A DNA stretch of 41,477 nt from Caballeronia sp. (GCF_028292365.1 NZ_JAQGMM010000433.1:1-41477); one strand, 5' to 3'; shown: positions 15,739 to 25,004, counted from the stretch's first letter. A program made the numbers and translations. Notes: generated by a model not told the origin, from the letters alone.

Positions 15739-17217
15739 GTGGCAAGAATCGGGATCGCTGGCTTTCTACATGAGACGAATACCTTTGCCGCCAGCCGGGC
15801 GAGTTTTGCTACTTTCGTCGAGGCAGACGCGTGGCCCGGCTTGCTCGTTGGCGAGGAGATGTTCAGTGCGGTCTCGGGCGTCAATCTGGCAATAGACGGT
15901 TTCATACAAGCTGCGCGCACATCGCACGAACTCGTCCCGCTATTGTGGGCCTCGGCCAACCCCAGCGGTCCCGTGACGCAGGATGCATTCGAAGCGATTG
16001 CCTTCATGCTCGACCGGATGATCCGCGATGCAGGCCGGTTGGACGCGCTGTTTCTCGATCTGCATGGCGCGATGGTCAGCGAGCATCTGGAGGACGGTGA
16101 GGGGGAGTTGCTGCGACGCCTTCGGCGACGAGTCGGCTGCACGATGCCGATAGTCGCGGCGCTCGATTTTCACGCCAATATCACGCCGGCCATGATCGAA
16201 CATGCCAGCGGCCTGCTGCCGTACCGCAGCTATCCGCATGTCGACATGGCGCAGACAGGGCAGCGTGCACACGTGCTGCTCGACCGGTTGCTCGCCGGCG
16301 AAGTGTTGCACAAGGGCTATCGCCAGGTACCTTTTCTGATTCCCATGCCTTGGCAAAGCACCTTGAGCGAACCGATGCGTGGTTTGGTGGCGCTTGGTGA
16401 ATCGCTCGCGTCGGAACAGGTTTTTGCGGCCGACTTTGTGCCGGGTTTTCCGCTCGCCGATATCCAACAAAGTGGGCCTAGCGTGATTGCCTATGGCGCC
16501 AATCAGAGGGCGGTCGAGTCAGCGGTTGAATCTTTAACACAGGCTGTTCTGACTAGACGGGCGGACTTCGGCGGGCGTCTCTATCTGCCGGCCGAGGCGG
16601 TCGCGCACGCGCTTGAGCAGGGCCTGCGACCGGGGGGCGGTACGGTCATCCTCGCCGATACCCAGGATAATCCGGGCGGCGGCGGTGGCGGCGATACCAC
16701 CGATATCCTGCACGAACTGTTGCGGCAAAAAGCGCAGCGGGTTTGCGCCGGGGTCGTGTGCGATGCCGGATTTGTCGAAGCAGCAACGCACGCGGGAATC
16801 AGCGCCGTTATCTATGTCCCGCTGGGCGGGGTCGGAGGTTTGGGCGCAGGGCCGGTGCAAGCGCCATTCGAGGTGCTTGCACTGGGAAGCGGCCGTTTCA
16901 CCGGCACAGGGCCCTTCTACCATGGCTGCCACATGGATCTGGGGGCGATGGCCCGGGTGCGCTGCGGCGGCCCGCATGGGATTGAAATCGTGGTGTCGAG
17001 CCGCAAACAGCAGGCTGCCGATCAGGCCATGTTCCGTCATGTCGGCGCCGATCCAGCCGATTACCGCATTCTGGTTCTAAAGAGCTCAGTACATTTTCGA
17101 GCCGACTTTGCCGCGTTGGCAGACGAGATTCTGGTGGTCGCCGCGCCCGGTATCAATGTCGCGGATTTGCGCCAACTGCGTTATGAAAAATTGAGGCCGG
17201 GCGTCACGCTGCTTTGA
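15739..17217 (+). CDS. M81-family (MlrC-type) metallopeptidase, possible gamma-glutamyl hydrolase
   Basis: A 492-residue protein starting with GTG at 15739, preceded by GAGGGG at a good distance. N-terminal DUF1485 features: IGIAGFLHETNTFA, LFLDLHGAMVSEH, and the metal site ALDFHANITP (Asp143, His145) with His167 in YPHVDM; the D-x-H then H 22 residues later is the M81 spacing known from microcystinase MlrC. A Gly-rich DNPGGGGGGDTT segment follows, then the C-terminal MlrC domain. Known members cleave a linear microcystin peptide, but the family is much wider than that. Here it ends an operon that starts with a gamma-glutamyl ligase, so a plausible role is amide hydrolysis that returns glutamate, the step done by PuuD in putrescine breakdown. 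That assignment is inference. No signal peptide is visible, so it acts in the cytoplasm. Confidence 0.9.
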   Translation: MARIGIAGFLHETNTFAASRASFATFVEADAWPGLLVGEEMFSAVSGVNLAIDGFIQAARTSHELVPLLWASANPSGPVTQDAFEAIAFMLDRMIRDAGRLDALFLDLHGAMVSEHLEDGEGELLRRLRRRVGCTMPIVAALDFHANITPAMIEHASGLLPYRSYPHVDMAQTGQRAHVLLDRLLAGEVLHKGYRQVPFLIPMPWQSTLSEPMRGLVALGESLASEQVFAADFVPGFPLADIQQSGPSVIAYGANQRAVESAVESLTQAVLTRRADFGGRLYLPAEAVAHALEQGLRPGGGTVILADTQDNPGGGGGGDTTDILHELLRQKAQRVCAGVVCDAGFVEAATHAGISAVIYVPLGGVGGLGAGPVQAPFEVLALGSGRFTGTGPFYHGCHMDLGAMARVRCGGPHGIEIVVSSRKQQAADQAMFRHVGADPADYRILVLKSSVHFRADFAALADEILVVAAPGINVADLRQLRYEKLRPGVTLL

Positions 17218-17251
17218 AGTAAGCGCGGCACGTCAGCTTCATCAGCTTGTT

Positions 17252-18223
17252 TCAGCCCAACACAATAGACGGCAGCACCCACGGCGCATTCGCCTCGATG
17301 ACTGGCAGGAAGCGCTTTTTCAGCAATTCCACGCTGTCCTGCGCGAGTTGCTGCGGCAGCAAGCCGAGATCGTCCTGGCGGGCGACCATGGTCAGTTCGC
17401 GGAAGAACTCTTCGCCGGGAATCGGGGACAAGCGAAACGCCGGGGAAAACTTATTGTCCAGCGTCAGCCCCGACTGCAACAAGCATAGCGGCGTGGTGAT
17501 GGTCCAGCCGGCATTGGCCATCACCAGGGACATGATGGCGAACGTATTGTCGAGTTGCAGTCGCAGCGGTGGTTGAATCCCCCATTTCTCCAACTGGGTT
17601 TCAATGCTGCGGCCAATGACGGTCGTATTGCTATAGCGAATGAAGTCGCCTCTGACCAGGAGATTGCGCAAAGAGGGAACAGGTCCTTTGAAGTCACCGG
17701 GCAAAACCAGCACAAAAGGTTCGCGCAAGATACGCTGCCGGTATAGCAAAGGGTTCTTTGACACAACGTCATCGGAAATGATGATGTCCACCCGCCTGGA
17801 CAACAACGCTTCGGCATGTTGATGCGATTGACCCGTCACCATCGACCAGTTGGCGGTGCGCTGCCGTATCGCGACCAGCAGATCGGCGCCAATGCTGGTC
17901 GCCATGGAATCGACCAGTGCAATCCGAATATGCTTGAGCGGTTCACCGAGGGGTTTGCGGAACTCCTGACTCAAATGCCTGGCGTCATCCAGCAGCGTAC
18001 AGGCCCGGTTGTAAAACTGGCGCCCTATGGGTGTCAGCATTGGCGGCCGCTGCGAGCGATCCAGTAATTGCAGATTGAGTGTTTGTTCCAGATTCGACAG
18101 CGTTTGAGAGACTGACGATTGCGTGATGCTCAGCCGTTGACCGGCCGCCGTCATGCCGCCGGATTCGACGACAAGCACGAAGACCTCAAGCGCCTTCAGA
18201 TCGAAAGAAATGCCATTTTGCAT
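17252..18223 (-). CDS. LysR-family regulator, probable regulator of the ligase-M81 operon
   Basis: A 323-residue LysR protein: winged helix in residues 8-65 (LEVFVLVVESGGMTAAGQRL, then TQSSVSQTLSNLEQTL), then an effector domain. It is convergent with the ligase-M81 operon, its stop only 34 bases from the M81 stop. On its other side, a cystathionine gamma-synthase-family gene runs in the same direction and ends 148 bases upstream of it, so a readthrough link with that gene is also possible. It has no divergent partner, which is unusual for LysR; the operon on its 3' side is the best guess for a target, with the dyad at 11593-11628 as the best candidate site. Confidence 0.88.
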   Translation of the reverse strand: MQNGISFDLKALEVFVLVVESGGMTAAGQRLSITQSSVSQTLSNLEQTLNLQLLDRSQRPPMLTPIGRQFYNRACTLLDDARHLSQEFRKPLGEPLKHIRIALVDSMATSIGADLLVAIRQRTANWSMVTGQSHQHAEALLSRRVDIIISDDVVSKNPLLYRQRILREPFVLVLPGDFKGPVPSLRNLLVRGDFIRYSNTTVIGRSIETQLEKWGIQPPLRLQLDNTFAIMSLVMANAGWTITTPLCLLQSGLTLDNKFSPAFRLSPIPGEEFFRELTMVARQDDLGLLPQQLAQDSVELLKKRFLPVIEANAPWVLPSIVLG

Positions 18224-18371
18224 AAGACCGGCTGATGAGCCGCAGCAGGAAGTGGCCGGGAACGGACGGGTTGTATCACACCTCGGCCTAGTTTAACCGC
18301 AGTGAGCAGCGGCGCAAAAGGTGATCTGAAAACGCGCCGCAGCTCGGGGCTGCCAAGGTCTTGCAATGCAG

Positions 18372-19655
18372 TCAACAATGCTCCAGCGCGTTCGACAAAT
18401 CAGCGATAAGGTCATCCGGATGTTCGAGCCCGACCGAGACACGAATCAATCCTTCCGACACGCCCGCTGCAGCGCGAGCCTCAATGGGTACGCCGGAATG
18501 CGTTGTCGACGCCGGATGACAGATCAATGATTCCGTGCCACCCAGGCTAACGGCCGACTTGAACAGCTCCAGACTATTGATCAACCTGAAAGCCTGTTCG
18601 CGGCCCCCATCGAGTACAAACGCGAACGTCGATCCCGGGCCGGTGCATTGACTTCGATACACGGCCTGGTATGCAGGGTCGTCGTTTAGTTCAGGATGCA
18701 GGACCTTGACCGGTCGATGAGGATTGCTCGCCAGCCATTGCGCGACGGCGGTGCCGCTTCGGGCAGCCTGCTCCATGCGCAGGACCAGTGTTTCCATTGA
18801 GCGCGTGATCATCCACGATGAGTGCGGGTCAAGTTGCGAGCCAAGTGCACTCCGGATCGAACGCACCTTGGTGACAAGGCTGCGGCTGCCTGTCACGCCG
18901 CCCGCAACCAGATCGCTATGCCCGCCAACGTACTTCGTCAGGGAATACACGCAGAGGTCGATGCCTTGCTTGACCGGCTTCTGATACAACGGCCCGAGCA
19001 GCGTGTTGTCGCACACCGATAGCGGACGATAGCCGTGGCGCGTCTCGAAGGCATCGATCTCTTGACGCAGCCCCTCAAGATCGAACAACGCATTCGTTGG
19101 ATTAGCCGGCGTCTCGATGTAGCACATCCGCACCTTGCCTTTTTGCGCGGCGGCTTCGAGCGCATGGCGAATGGCTTCCGGTGAAAGACCATCGTCGATC
19201 ACTTGCGACGTGATGCCCCACTCCGGCAGAAACTTTGCGATCAGTGTTTCCGTCCCGCCGTATAGCGGCGCGGACTGCACGACGCAGTCTCCTGGCCGCA
19301 AGAACGCCAGCAAGACCGCTGCGATGGCGGACATGCCGCTCGACGTCACGACAGCCGATTCGGAGTCGTCCAGAAGCGCAAGCCGATCCTCCACGATCTC
19401 CAGGTTCGGATGGTTGAAACGGCTATAGACCAGTCCCGCGCTTTCACCTTCCGGTGAAGGCTTGCGGCCTGAAACCATATCGAAGAAATCGGCGCCATCT
19501 TCTGCTGTTCGAAAGGCAAACGTCGACGTCAGGAACACGGGTGGCTTGACCGATCCTTCAGAGAGGAAAGGATCGTAGCCGTAGGACATCATCTGTGTCT
19601 GGGGATGCAGTTCGCGGTCGCCAATCTTGCGCTTATGGTAGTTGCGATAGGCCAT
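18372..19655 (-). CDS. Cystathionine gamma-synthase family PLP enzyme
   Basis: A 427-residue Cys/Met-metabolism PLP enzyme (PF01053). The ATG at 19655 follows GGAG by 6 bases (TTGGAGCAACATG); the frame is open to 19736 but the extra residues do not match the family. Conserved features: GLVYSRFNHPNLEI (phosphate-binding Tyr and Arg), SSGMSAIAAVLLAF, SAPLYGGTETL (ring-stacking Tyr), SVCDNTLLGPL, and the PLP lysine in CVYSLTKYVGGHSD. The residue after LYG is Gly rather than the Cys typical of methionine gamma-lyase, which points to gamma-synthase or gamma-lyase chemistry on homoserine esters or cystathionine. Its neighbour metE makes methionine from homocysteine, so a role in homocysteine supply fits. 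The exact substrate cannot be read. Confidence 0.9.
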   Translation of the reverse strand: MAYRNYHKRKIGDRELHPQTQMMSYGYDPFLSEGSVKPPVFLTSTFAFRTAEDGADFFDMVSGRKPSPEGESAGLVYSRFNHPNLEIVEDRLALLDDSESAVVTSSGMSAIAAVLLAFLRPGDCVVQSAPLYGGTETLIAKFLPEWGITSQVIDDGLSPEAIRHALEAAAQKGKVRMCYIETPANPTNALFDLEGLRQEIDAFETRHGYRPLSVCDNTLLGPLYQKPVKQGIDLCVYSLTKYVGGHSDLVAGGVTGSRSLVTKVRSIRSALGSQLDPHSSWMITRSMETLVLRMEQAARSGTAVAQWLASNPHRPVKVLHPELNDDPAYQAVYRSQCTGPGSTFAFVLDGGREQAFRLINSLELFKSAVSLGGTESLICHPASTTHSGVPIEARAAAGVSEGLIRVSVGLEHPDDLIADLSNALEHC

Positions 19656-19786
19656 GGTTGCTCCAAACGAGGTTTTACCGACGGTCGAACGTTGCACGCA
19701 GCCTTGGCGTGTTAGCCCGCGGCAATGCGAGATCATGCTACTCCATGGTAGTCATTAGCCCATACAAGCAAAGCGTGCGCCGCCTG

Positions 19787-19813
19787 AAAAAACGGCCGCC
19801 CGAAGGCGGCCGT
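19787..19813 (-). terminator. Strong intrinsic terminator of the second metE
   Basis: On the minus strand: ACGGCCGCC, tetraloop TTCG, GGCGGCCGT, then six T. The 9-bp GC-rich stem, the very stable UUCG loop and the T run make this a textbook terminator, 62 bases past the metE stop. It separates metE from the cystathionine gamma-synthase-family gene further on. Confidence 0.95.
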
Positions 19814-19875
19814 CTGTTCATGCACATGCTTCTACGTGGTGCTATCACTTGGGCACGGTTGAAGCCTGCTATGAA

Positions 19876-22155
19876 TCACACGCCCGCGCGCAACGTCTTC
19901 GCGGCGGCGACCATGTTCTTGAGCGCGGGGATCACTTCATCCCACTGACGCGTCTTCAACCCGCAATCCGGATTAACCCACAACCGCTCCGCCGGAATAC
20001 GCTCAGCCGCTTTGCGCATCAATTGAACAATGTGCTCCTGGCTCGGAATATTCGGCGAGTGGATGTCGTACACGCCCGGTCCAATCTCGTTCGGGTAGTT
20101 GAAGTTATCGAAGGCATCCAGCAACTCCATGTCCGAACGCGATGTCTCGATCGTGATCACGTCGGCGTCCATGTCGGCAATCGACTCAATGATGTCGTTG
20201 AATTCCGAATAGCACATATGCGTGTGGATCTGCGTTTCGTCCTGCACGCCGTTCGCCGTGATACGGAACGACTCAACAGCCCACTGCAGGTATTCGTTCC
20301 ACTGCGACTTTCGCAACGGCAAGCCTTCACGCAGCGCTGCCTCGTCGATCTGGATCACACGCACACCGGCTTTTTCCAGATCCAGCACTTCTTCGCGGAT
20401 AGCCAGCGCCAACTGATGGCACGACACCGAACGCGGCTGGTCGTCGCGCACGAAGGACCAGTTCAGGATAGTGACCGGACCCGTCAGCATGCCCTTCATC
20501 GGCTTGGCCGTTTGCGATTGGGCGTACTTGATCCACTCCACGGTCATCGCCTTCGGACGGCTGATGTCGCCGAACAAAATGGGCGGCTTCACGCAGCGCG
20601 AACCGTAGGACTGCACCCAGCCAAACTGACTGAATGCGTAGCCGTCGAGCTGCTCGCCGAAGTACTCGACCATGTCGTTGCGCTCGGCTTCGCCGTGCAC
20701 GAGCACATCCAGTCCCAGCGCTTCCTGTTCGCGCACGCTGCGCGTGATCTCGCTTTGCATGACGGCCTTGTAGCCGGCGTCGTCCAGTTCGCCGCTCTTG
20801 AACTGGCTGCGAGCCTGGCGAATCCCGGCGGTCTGCGGGAACGAGCCAATCGTCGTTGTCGGGTACGCCGGCAGCTTCAACAACGCCGACTGCTTCGTGG
20901 CACGTTGCGGGTAAGCGCTTGAACGGCGGCCCAGCGCTGCATCGATTTTCGCAACCGCTGCCTTGACCGCTGGATTGTGCACGCGCGGCGACGAACGGCG
21001 GTTCTGGATGGCAACCCCGTTCTCAGCAAGCGCCGCTTGCACCGACTGGCGTCCGCCGTTTAGCGCGTGGGCCAGCACCTTCAGTTCGTCGAGCTTCTGC
21101 AAGGCGAATGCGAGCCAGGACCGGATTTTCTTATCGAGCTTTTGCTCGCTGACGAGATCGACCGGCACGTGCAACAGCGAGCACGACGGCGCGATCCACA
21201 AGCGGTCCTGCAATGTCTTATGGATGGGTTCCACCCAGTCCAGCACCGCGCTCAGGTCGCTCTTCCAGATGTTCCGGCCATTGATGACACCCAGCGACAG
21301 CACCTTGTCCGAAGGCAACTGCGCGAGCACCTTCTCAACTTCAGCACGCGCGTTGATTGCATCGATATGCAGACCTTGAACCGGAAGATTGCACGCGATT
21401 TCCAGGTTGTTCTGTAGCTGTCCAAAGTAGGTCGTCAGAAGCAGCTTGGCCTTCGAACCCTTCAATGCGTCGTAGGCCGTGACGAAAGCTTGCTGCCATG
21501 TTGCGTCGAGTTCCGTGACCAGGGCAGGCTCGTCGATCTGCACCCACTCCACACCTTGCGCCGCGAGTTGTTCGAGCAACGCTGCATAGACCGGCAAGAG
21601 GCGCGGCAACAATGCAAGCTTGTCCGAATCATCCTTTGCCTTGCCTAGCCACAAATACGTCACCGGCCCAATGATGACCGGCTTGGCCTTCACACCGAGC
21701 TTGCGAGCCTGCGCCAACTGATCGAGCAGGCGCGATGCATCGAGTGCAAACTCAGTCGAAGCGCTGAATTCCGGCACGATGTAGTGATAGTTCGTATCGA
21801 ACCACTTGGTCATCTCGCCAGCTTGCACGCCGCAACTGCAAGCCGAATCTTGCGCGGAGCGGCCACGCGCGACGCGGAAGTAATTGTCCAGTGAACTGCC
21901 GTCAAAACCGCGTACGCGTTCCGGGACGTTGCCAAGCGTGAAGCTCGTATCGAGCACCTGGTCGTAGAACGAAAAATCGCCGACAGGCACATGGTCCAAA
22001 CCGGCCTGGTCTTCCCAATGCCGCTCGCGCAGTTGTGCGCCCAAGCTGGTCAGTTCGTCGCGTGACGACTGGCCTTTCCAATAACTTTCCTGCGCGAATT
22101 TCAGTTCGCGTTTTGCGCCGATGCGGGGGAAACCCAAATTGTGCGTCGTGACCAT
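19876..22155 (-). CDS. metE: Cobalamin-independent methionine synthase MetE (second copy)
   Basis: A complete 759-residue MetE starting [20 protein letters not shown]. The catalytic half begins at [20 protein letters not shown]; zinc ligands are in [20 protein letters not shown] and NPDCGLKTR. It carries a small cysteine-containing segment ([16 protein letters not shown]) before the conserved [12 protein letters not shown], a place where the first copy (7571-9865) is shorter. The reaction is methyl transfer from methyltetrahydrofolate polyglutamate to homocysteine. An AGGAG lies 10 bases before the ATG. It is divergent from metR, the classical arrangement in proteobacteria, and shares an upstream motif with the first metE. 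This copy is probably the ancestral MetR-controlled one. Confidence 0.97.
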   Translation of the reverse strand: MVTTHNLGFPRIGAKRELKFAQESYWKGQSSRDELTSLGAQLRERHWEDQAGLDHVPVGDFSFYDQVLDTSFTLGNVPERVRGFDGSSLDNYFRVARGRSAQDSACSCGVQAGEMTKWFDTNYHYIVPEFSASTEFALDASRLLDQLAQARKLGVKAKPVIIGPVTYLWLGKAKDDSDKLALLPRLLPVYAALLEQLAAQGVEWVQIDEPALVTELDATWQQAFVTAYDALKGSKAKLLLTTYFGQLQNNLEIACNLPVQGLHIDAINARAEVEKVLAQLPSDKVLSLGVINGRNIWKSDLSAVLDWVEPIHKTLQDRLWIAPSCSLLHVPVDLVSEQKLDKKIRSWLAFALQKLDELKVLAHALNGGRQSVQAALAENGVAIQNRRSSPRVHNPAVKAAVAKIDAALGRRSSAYPQRATKQSALLKLPAYPTTTIGSFPQTAGIRQARSQFKSGELDDAGYKAVMQSEITRSVREQEALGLDVLVHGEAERNDMVEYFGEQLDGYAFSQFGWVQSYGSRCVKPPILFGDISRPKAMTVEWIKYAQSQTAKPMKGMLTGPVTILNWSFVRDDQPRSVSCHQLALAIREEVLDLEKAGVRVIQIDEAALREGLPLRKSQWNEYLQWAVESFRITANGVQDETQIHTHMCYSEFNDIIESIADMDADVITIETSRSDMELLDAFDNFNYPNEIGPGVYDIHSPNIPSQEHIVQLMRKAAERIPAERLWVNPDCGLKTRQWDEVIPALKNMVAAAKTLRAGV

Positions 22156-22222
22156 TGATGTGCCGCTCCTGAAATGAACGGCTCGATCATAGGTCGCGTG
22201 GCCTATGAAATATAATGGTCTT

Positions 22223-22250
22223 TTCTCATTGATCGATTAGTTCCTTTCAT
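22223..22250 (-). promoter_or_regulatory. Candidate MetR operator in the metE-metR divergent region
   Basis: Minus strand: ATGAAAGGAACTAATCG at the start, then ATCA and ATGAGAA. It matches the segment before the first metE at 20 of 28 positions and lies 67 bases from the metE start and 9 bases before the metR start. That position suits both activation of metE and autorepression of metR, as known for LysR regulators. A perfect TATAAT lies next to it on the plus strand (22211-22216), a possible metR -10 box without a clear -35. Confidence 0.55.
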
Positions 22251-22259
22251 GGACGCCAC

Positions 22260-23174
22260 ATGCTCGAACGAACTCATCTGGCTATTATTCGGGAAGTCGA
22301 CCGTCACGGCTCGCTGACTGCCGCCGCGAACGTGCTGTGCCTGACGCAGTCCGCGCTTAGCCATACCGTCAAGAAGATGGAGCAGCAGCTCGGGACCGCC
22401 GTGTGGAGCCGCGACGGGCGCAACTTGCGGCTGACCCAGGCGGGGCAATACTTGCTGGCGCTTGCGAACCGCGTGCTGCCGCAGATGGAACATGCGGAAG
22501 AGCGCATGAGGCAATTCGCGCTGGGACAGCGTGGGACGCTGCGTATTGGCATGGAATGCCATCCTTGCTATCAGTGGCTGCTCAAGGTGGTGTCGCCCTA
22601 CCTCGCGCGCTGGCCTGACGTGGATGTCGACGTCAAACAGAAATTCCAGTTTGGCGGGATTGGTGCGTTGTTCGGCTATGACATCGACATATTGGTCACG
22701 CCGGACCCGTTGAGAAAGCCAGGCTTGCGCTTCGAACCGGTGTTTGATTATGAGCAGGTGCTGGTGGTGGGCCGGCAGCATCGGCTGGCGCACAAGCCCT
22801 TTATCCTGCCCGATGAACTCGCCGACGAAGTCCTGATTACGTATCCGGTCGAGATTGACCGGCTGGATATCTACAACCAGTTCCTCATGCCGGCGAACGT
22901 CATGCCGAAGCGGCACAAAGTCATAGAAACCACCGACATCATGTTGCAGATGGTCGCGAGCGGTCGAGGTGTTGCCGCATTACCTCGCTGGCTCGTTGAG
23001 GAGTATTCGGACAAGGTCGCGGTGAGTGCGGTCCGGCTGGGCAAGCAAGGCATTGCCAAGCAGATCTTTCTTGGCGTGCGTGAAACGGACACGACCATCG
23101 ACTATCTGAGCGCCTTTGTTGAGCTTGCGCGTGGCTCCGACTGGAACGCGGCGGTTGAAACAGAGCAGGCGTAG
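22260..23174 (+). CDS. metR: MetR, LysR-type regulator of methionine synthesis
   Basis: A 304-residue LysR protein whose sequence matches MetR rather than a generic member: MLERTHLAIIREVDRHGSLT at the N-terminus, the recognition helix TQSALSHTVKKMEQQLG, and effector-domain segments LRIGMECHPCYQWLLKVV and DILVTPDPL. In enterobacteria MetR activates metE and metH with homocysteine as coactivator and represses itself. It is divergent from metE with 104 bases between the start codons, and the candidate operator is in that gap. It probably also controls the first metE through the same motif. Confidence 0.93.
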   Translation: MLERTHLAIIREVDRHGSLTAAANVLCLTQSALSHTVKKMEQQLGTAVWSRDGRNLRLTQAGQYLLALANRVLPQMEHAEERMRQFALGQRGTLRIGMECHPCYQWLLKVVSPYLARWPDVDVDVKQKFQFGGIGALFGYDIDILVTPDPLRKPGLRFEPVFDYEQVLVVGRQHRLAHKPFILPDELADEVLITYPVEIDRLDIYNQFLMPANVMPKRHKVIETTDIMLQMVASGRGVAALPRWLVEEYSDKVAVSAVRLGKQGIAKQIFLGVRETDTTIDYLSAFVELARGSDWNAAVETEQA

Positions 23175-23196
23175 GCATACGAAACGCAGTAGCGCC

Positions 23197-24123
23197 TCAT
23201 CGATTCAATCGATCCTGCATGAAATCCACGAACGCACGCAGCTTGCGGGGCACGTGAACACGGCTGGGGTAATAGAGGTAAAACCCGGGGAAAGTGGGCC
23301 ACCACGGCTTCAGCAGCGGCGTCAGGCGCCCGGTCTGGATATCGTCCTGCACCTGGACCTCGAACGCACACCCAATGCCGCCACCGGCCCGGATAGCCGC
23401 GAGAATGATATCGCCGTCGTTAGTCACCAGCGGACCCGGCACCTCGATGTCGAAGTCACGTCCCTTATGCGTATATTCCCAGCGATAAATACTGCCCGCG
23501 AGACGAACATTGATACACCTGTGCTCGCGCAAATCCTCAGGCTTGCGCGGTAGCGGGCGTCCGGCCAGATAGCGCGGCGCCGCCAGGGTCGCAATGCGAT
23601 GCTGGCCGCCGAAAGGCACCGCCACCACGTCCTGCGCCAGGTTCTCGCCCAAGCGGATCCCCGCGTCAAAGCCCCCGCCGACGAGATCGACGAACGCGTT
23701 GTCGCAATGCATTTCCACCGTGATGTCGGGATAGGCCTCGAGGAAGTCGACCAGATGAGGCATCACCAGGATGTCGGCCGCCGTGCGCGAGAGGTTGAGG
23801 CGCAGCAGGCCGGCAGGCTTGTCACGCGATTCGTTGACTGCGTCGACGGCGGTCGCGAGCGCGGCTAGCGCCGGTTGCGCGTCCTGCAAGAAACGCTGTC
23901 CCATTTCAGTCAGTCCGACCCGGCGCGTCGAACGATCGAGCAAGCGCACGCCAAGGCGCCCTTCCAGCGTGCGCATGGTTTGCGACAACGCAGACGGCGA
24001 CACGCCCAACTCGGCCGCGGCGCGTGTAAAGCTGGCGTGATGCGCCACGCGCGCAAAGGCGGCAATGCCTGGCAGCAGGTCGGGCAGCATCGCCATATTA
24101 TGAAGCAGCGCTTCATGCTGCAT
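23197..24123 (-). CDS. LysR-family regulator (divergent from SDR)
   Basis: A 308-residue LysR regulator; winged helix at about residues 15-72 (FARVAHHASFTRAAAELGVS, then PSALSQTMRTLEGRLG). The effector domain contains GFDAGIRLGENLAQDVVAVP and CINVRLAGSIYRWEYTHKGR, typical of the subgroup that neighbours oxidoreductases (DmlR/YafC-like). The ATG at 24123 is preceded by a GGGGG stretch about 7 bases away; an alternative ATG lies at residue 10. It is divergent from the short-chain dehydrogenase at 24197, its probable target, with 73 bases between starts. Confidence 0.9.
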   Translation of the reverse strand: MQHEALLHNMAMLPDLLPGIAAFARVAHHASFTRAAAELGVSPSALSQTMRTLEGRLGVRLLDRSTRRVGLTEMGQRFLQDAQPALAALATAVDAVNESRDKPAGLLRLNLSRTAADILVMPHLVDFLEAYPDITVEMHCDNAFVDLVGGGFDAGIRLGENLAQDVVAVPFGGQHRIATLAAPRYLAGRPLPRKPEDLREHRCINVRLAGSIYRWEYTHKGRDFDIEVPGPLVTNDGDIILAAIRAGGGIGCAFEVQVQDDIQTGRLTPLLKPWWPTFPGFYLYYPSRVHVPRKLRAFVDFMQDRLNR

Positions 24124-24196
24124 ATTGATTACCCCCCTTAATCCATACCAATGCGCAGCCTATCATGGGTGCTTCACCCCACAGGAGCATCCCTTC

Positions 24197-24937
24197 ATGA
24201 GCAAGCTTTCCGGCAAAGTCGCCATCGTCACCGGTTCGTCCAAAGGTATTGGAGCGGGCATCGCCAAGCGCCTCGCCGCCGACGACGCTCACGTGGTCGT
24301 GAATTATTCGCGCAGTGCGGAACATGCGGACGCCGTCGTCAAAGGAATCATTGCGGCGGGCGGCAAGGCCATCGCGGTCAAAGCCGATATCTCCAGGCCC
24401 GCTGAGATCCAGCCGCTGATAGATGCTGCCCTCGATGCGTTCGGCAAACTCGATATCCTGGTCAACAACGCAGGGGTCTACAAAGTGGACTCGCTGGAAA
24501 CACTCTCCGTGGAGAGTTTCGATGAGCACTTCCACCTCAATGTACGTGGCTTGCTTCTTACTACGCAGGCTGCTTCGCGCGTGTTGCCGGCGGGCGGCGT
24601 GATCGTCAACATTAGTTCGGGTCTCGCACACAGCCCATACCCCATGGTGCACGTCTACTGCGCCACCAAGGGCGCGGTGGACACCCTGACGCGCACGCTG
24701 GGGATGGAGCTTGGCCCTCGCAAGATTCGCGTGGTCGGCATCGCGCCGGGGTTCGTCACCACCGAAGGGAATGCGGAGTCAGCGCAAGGGATGGCCGATT
24801 TCCTTGTCGCCAAGACGCCGCTGGGGCGCGTCGGGCAGCCCCAGGATATTGCCGCGGCCGTCGCCTTCGCCGTTTCGGACGACGCCGACTGGATCACCGG
24901 CTGCACTATCGACGTCGCGGGCGGGATGGTGTTTTGA
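24197..24937 (+). CDS. Short-chain dehydrogenase/reductase (FabG-like)
   Basis: A 246-residue classical SDR. NAD(P) motif TGSSKGIGAGIAKRLA, NNAG in ILVNNAGVYKVD, catalytic Ser in IVNISSGLAH and the Tyr-x3-Lys pair in VYCATKGAVD. The ATG at 24197 has AGGAG about 9 bases upstream; the frame opens earlier but without family similarity. Substrate unknown; it is annotated in this group as 3-oxoacyl-ACP-reductase-like or as an aldehyde/ketone reductase. Controlled most likely by the divergent LysR protein. Confidence 0.92.
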   Translation: MSKLSGKVAIVTGSSKGIGAGIAKRLAADDAHVVVNYSRSAEHADAVVKGIIAAGGKAIAVKADISRPAEIQPLIDAALDAFGKLDILVNNAGVYKVDSLETLSVESFDEHFHLNVRGLLLTTQAASRVLPAGGVIVNISSGLAHSPYPMVHVYCATKGAVDTLTRTLGMELGPRKIRVVGIAPGFVTTEGNAESAQGMADFLVAKTPLGRVGQPQDIAAAVAFAVSDDADWITGCTIDVAGGMVF

Positions 24938-25004
24938 CGCCTTCGCTTAGCATGGCGAACGACTTGTGCACACGGGTTACGGAGTGCTGCGCAAGTCAAA
25001 AAAC

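Noticed and set aside
16669-16695. Run of Gly codons in the M81 gene as a repeat
   Set aside because: It encodes the conserved Gly-rich loop of the family (DNPGG...GDTT), not an unstable repeat.
19849-20922. Plus-strand open frame of 357 codons, and a similar 267-codon frame at 7943-8746
   Set aside because: Both are antisense shadows of the two metE genes in the same relative region; their resemblance to each other follows from metE similarity.
22205-22229. Imperfect dyad ATGA-N17-TCAT as MetR site
   Set aside because: Only the outer four bases pair well; the 28-bp motif shared by both metE leaders is better supported.
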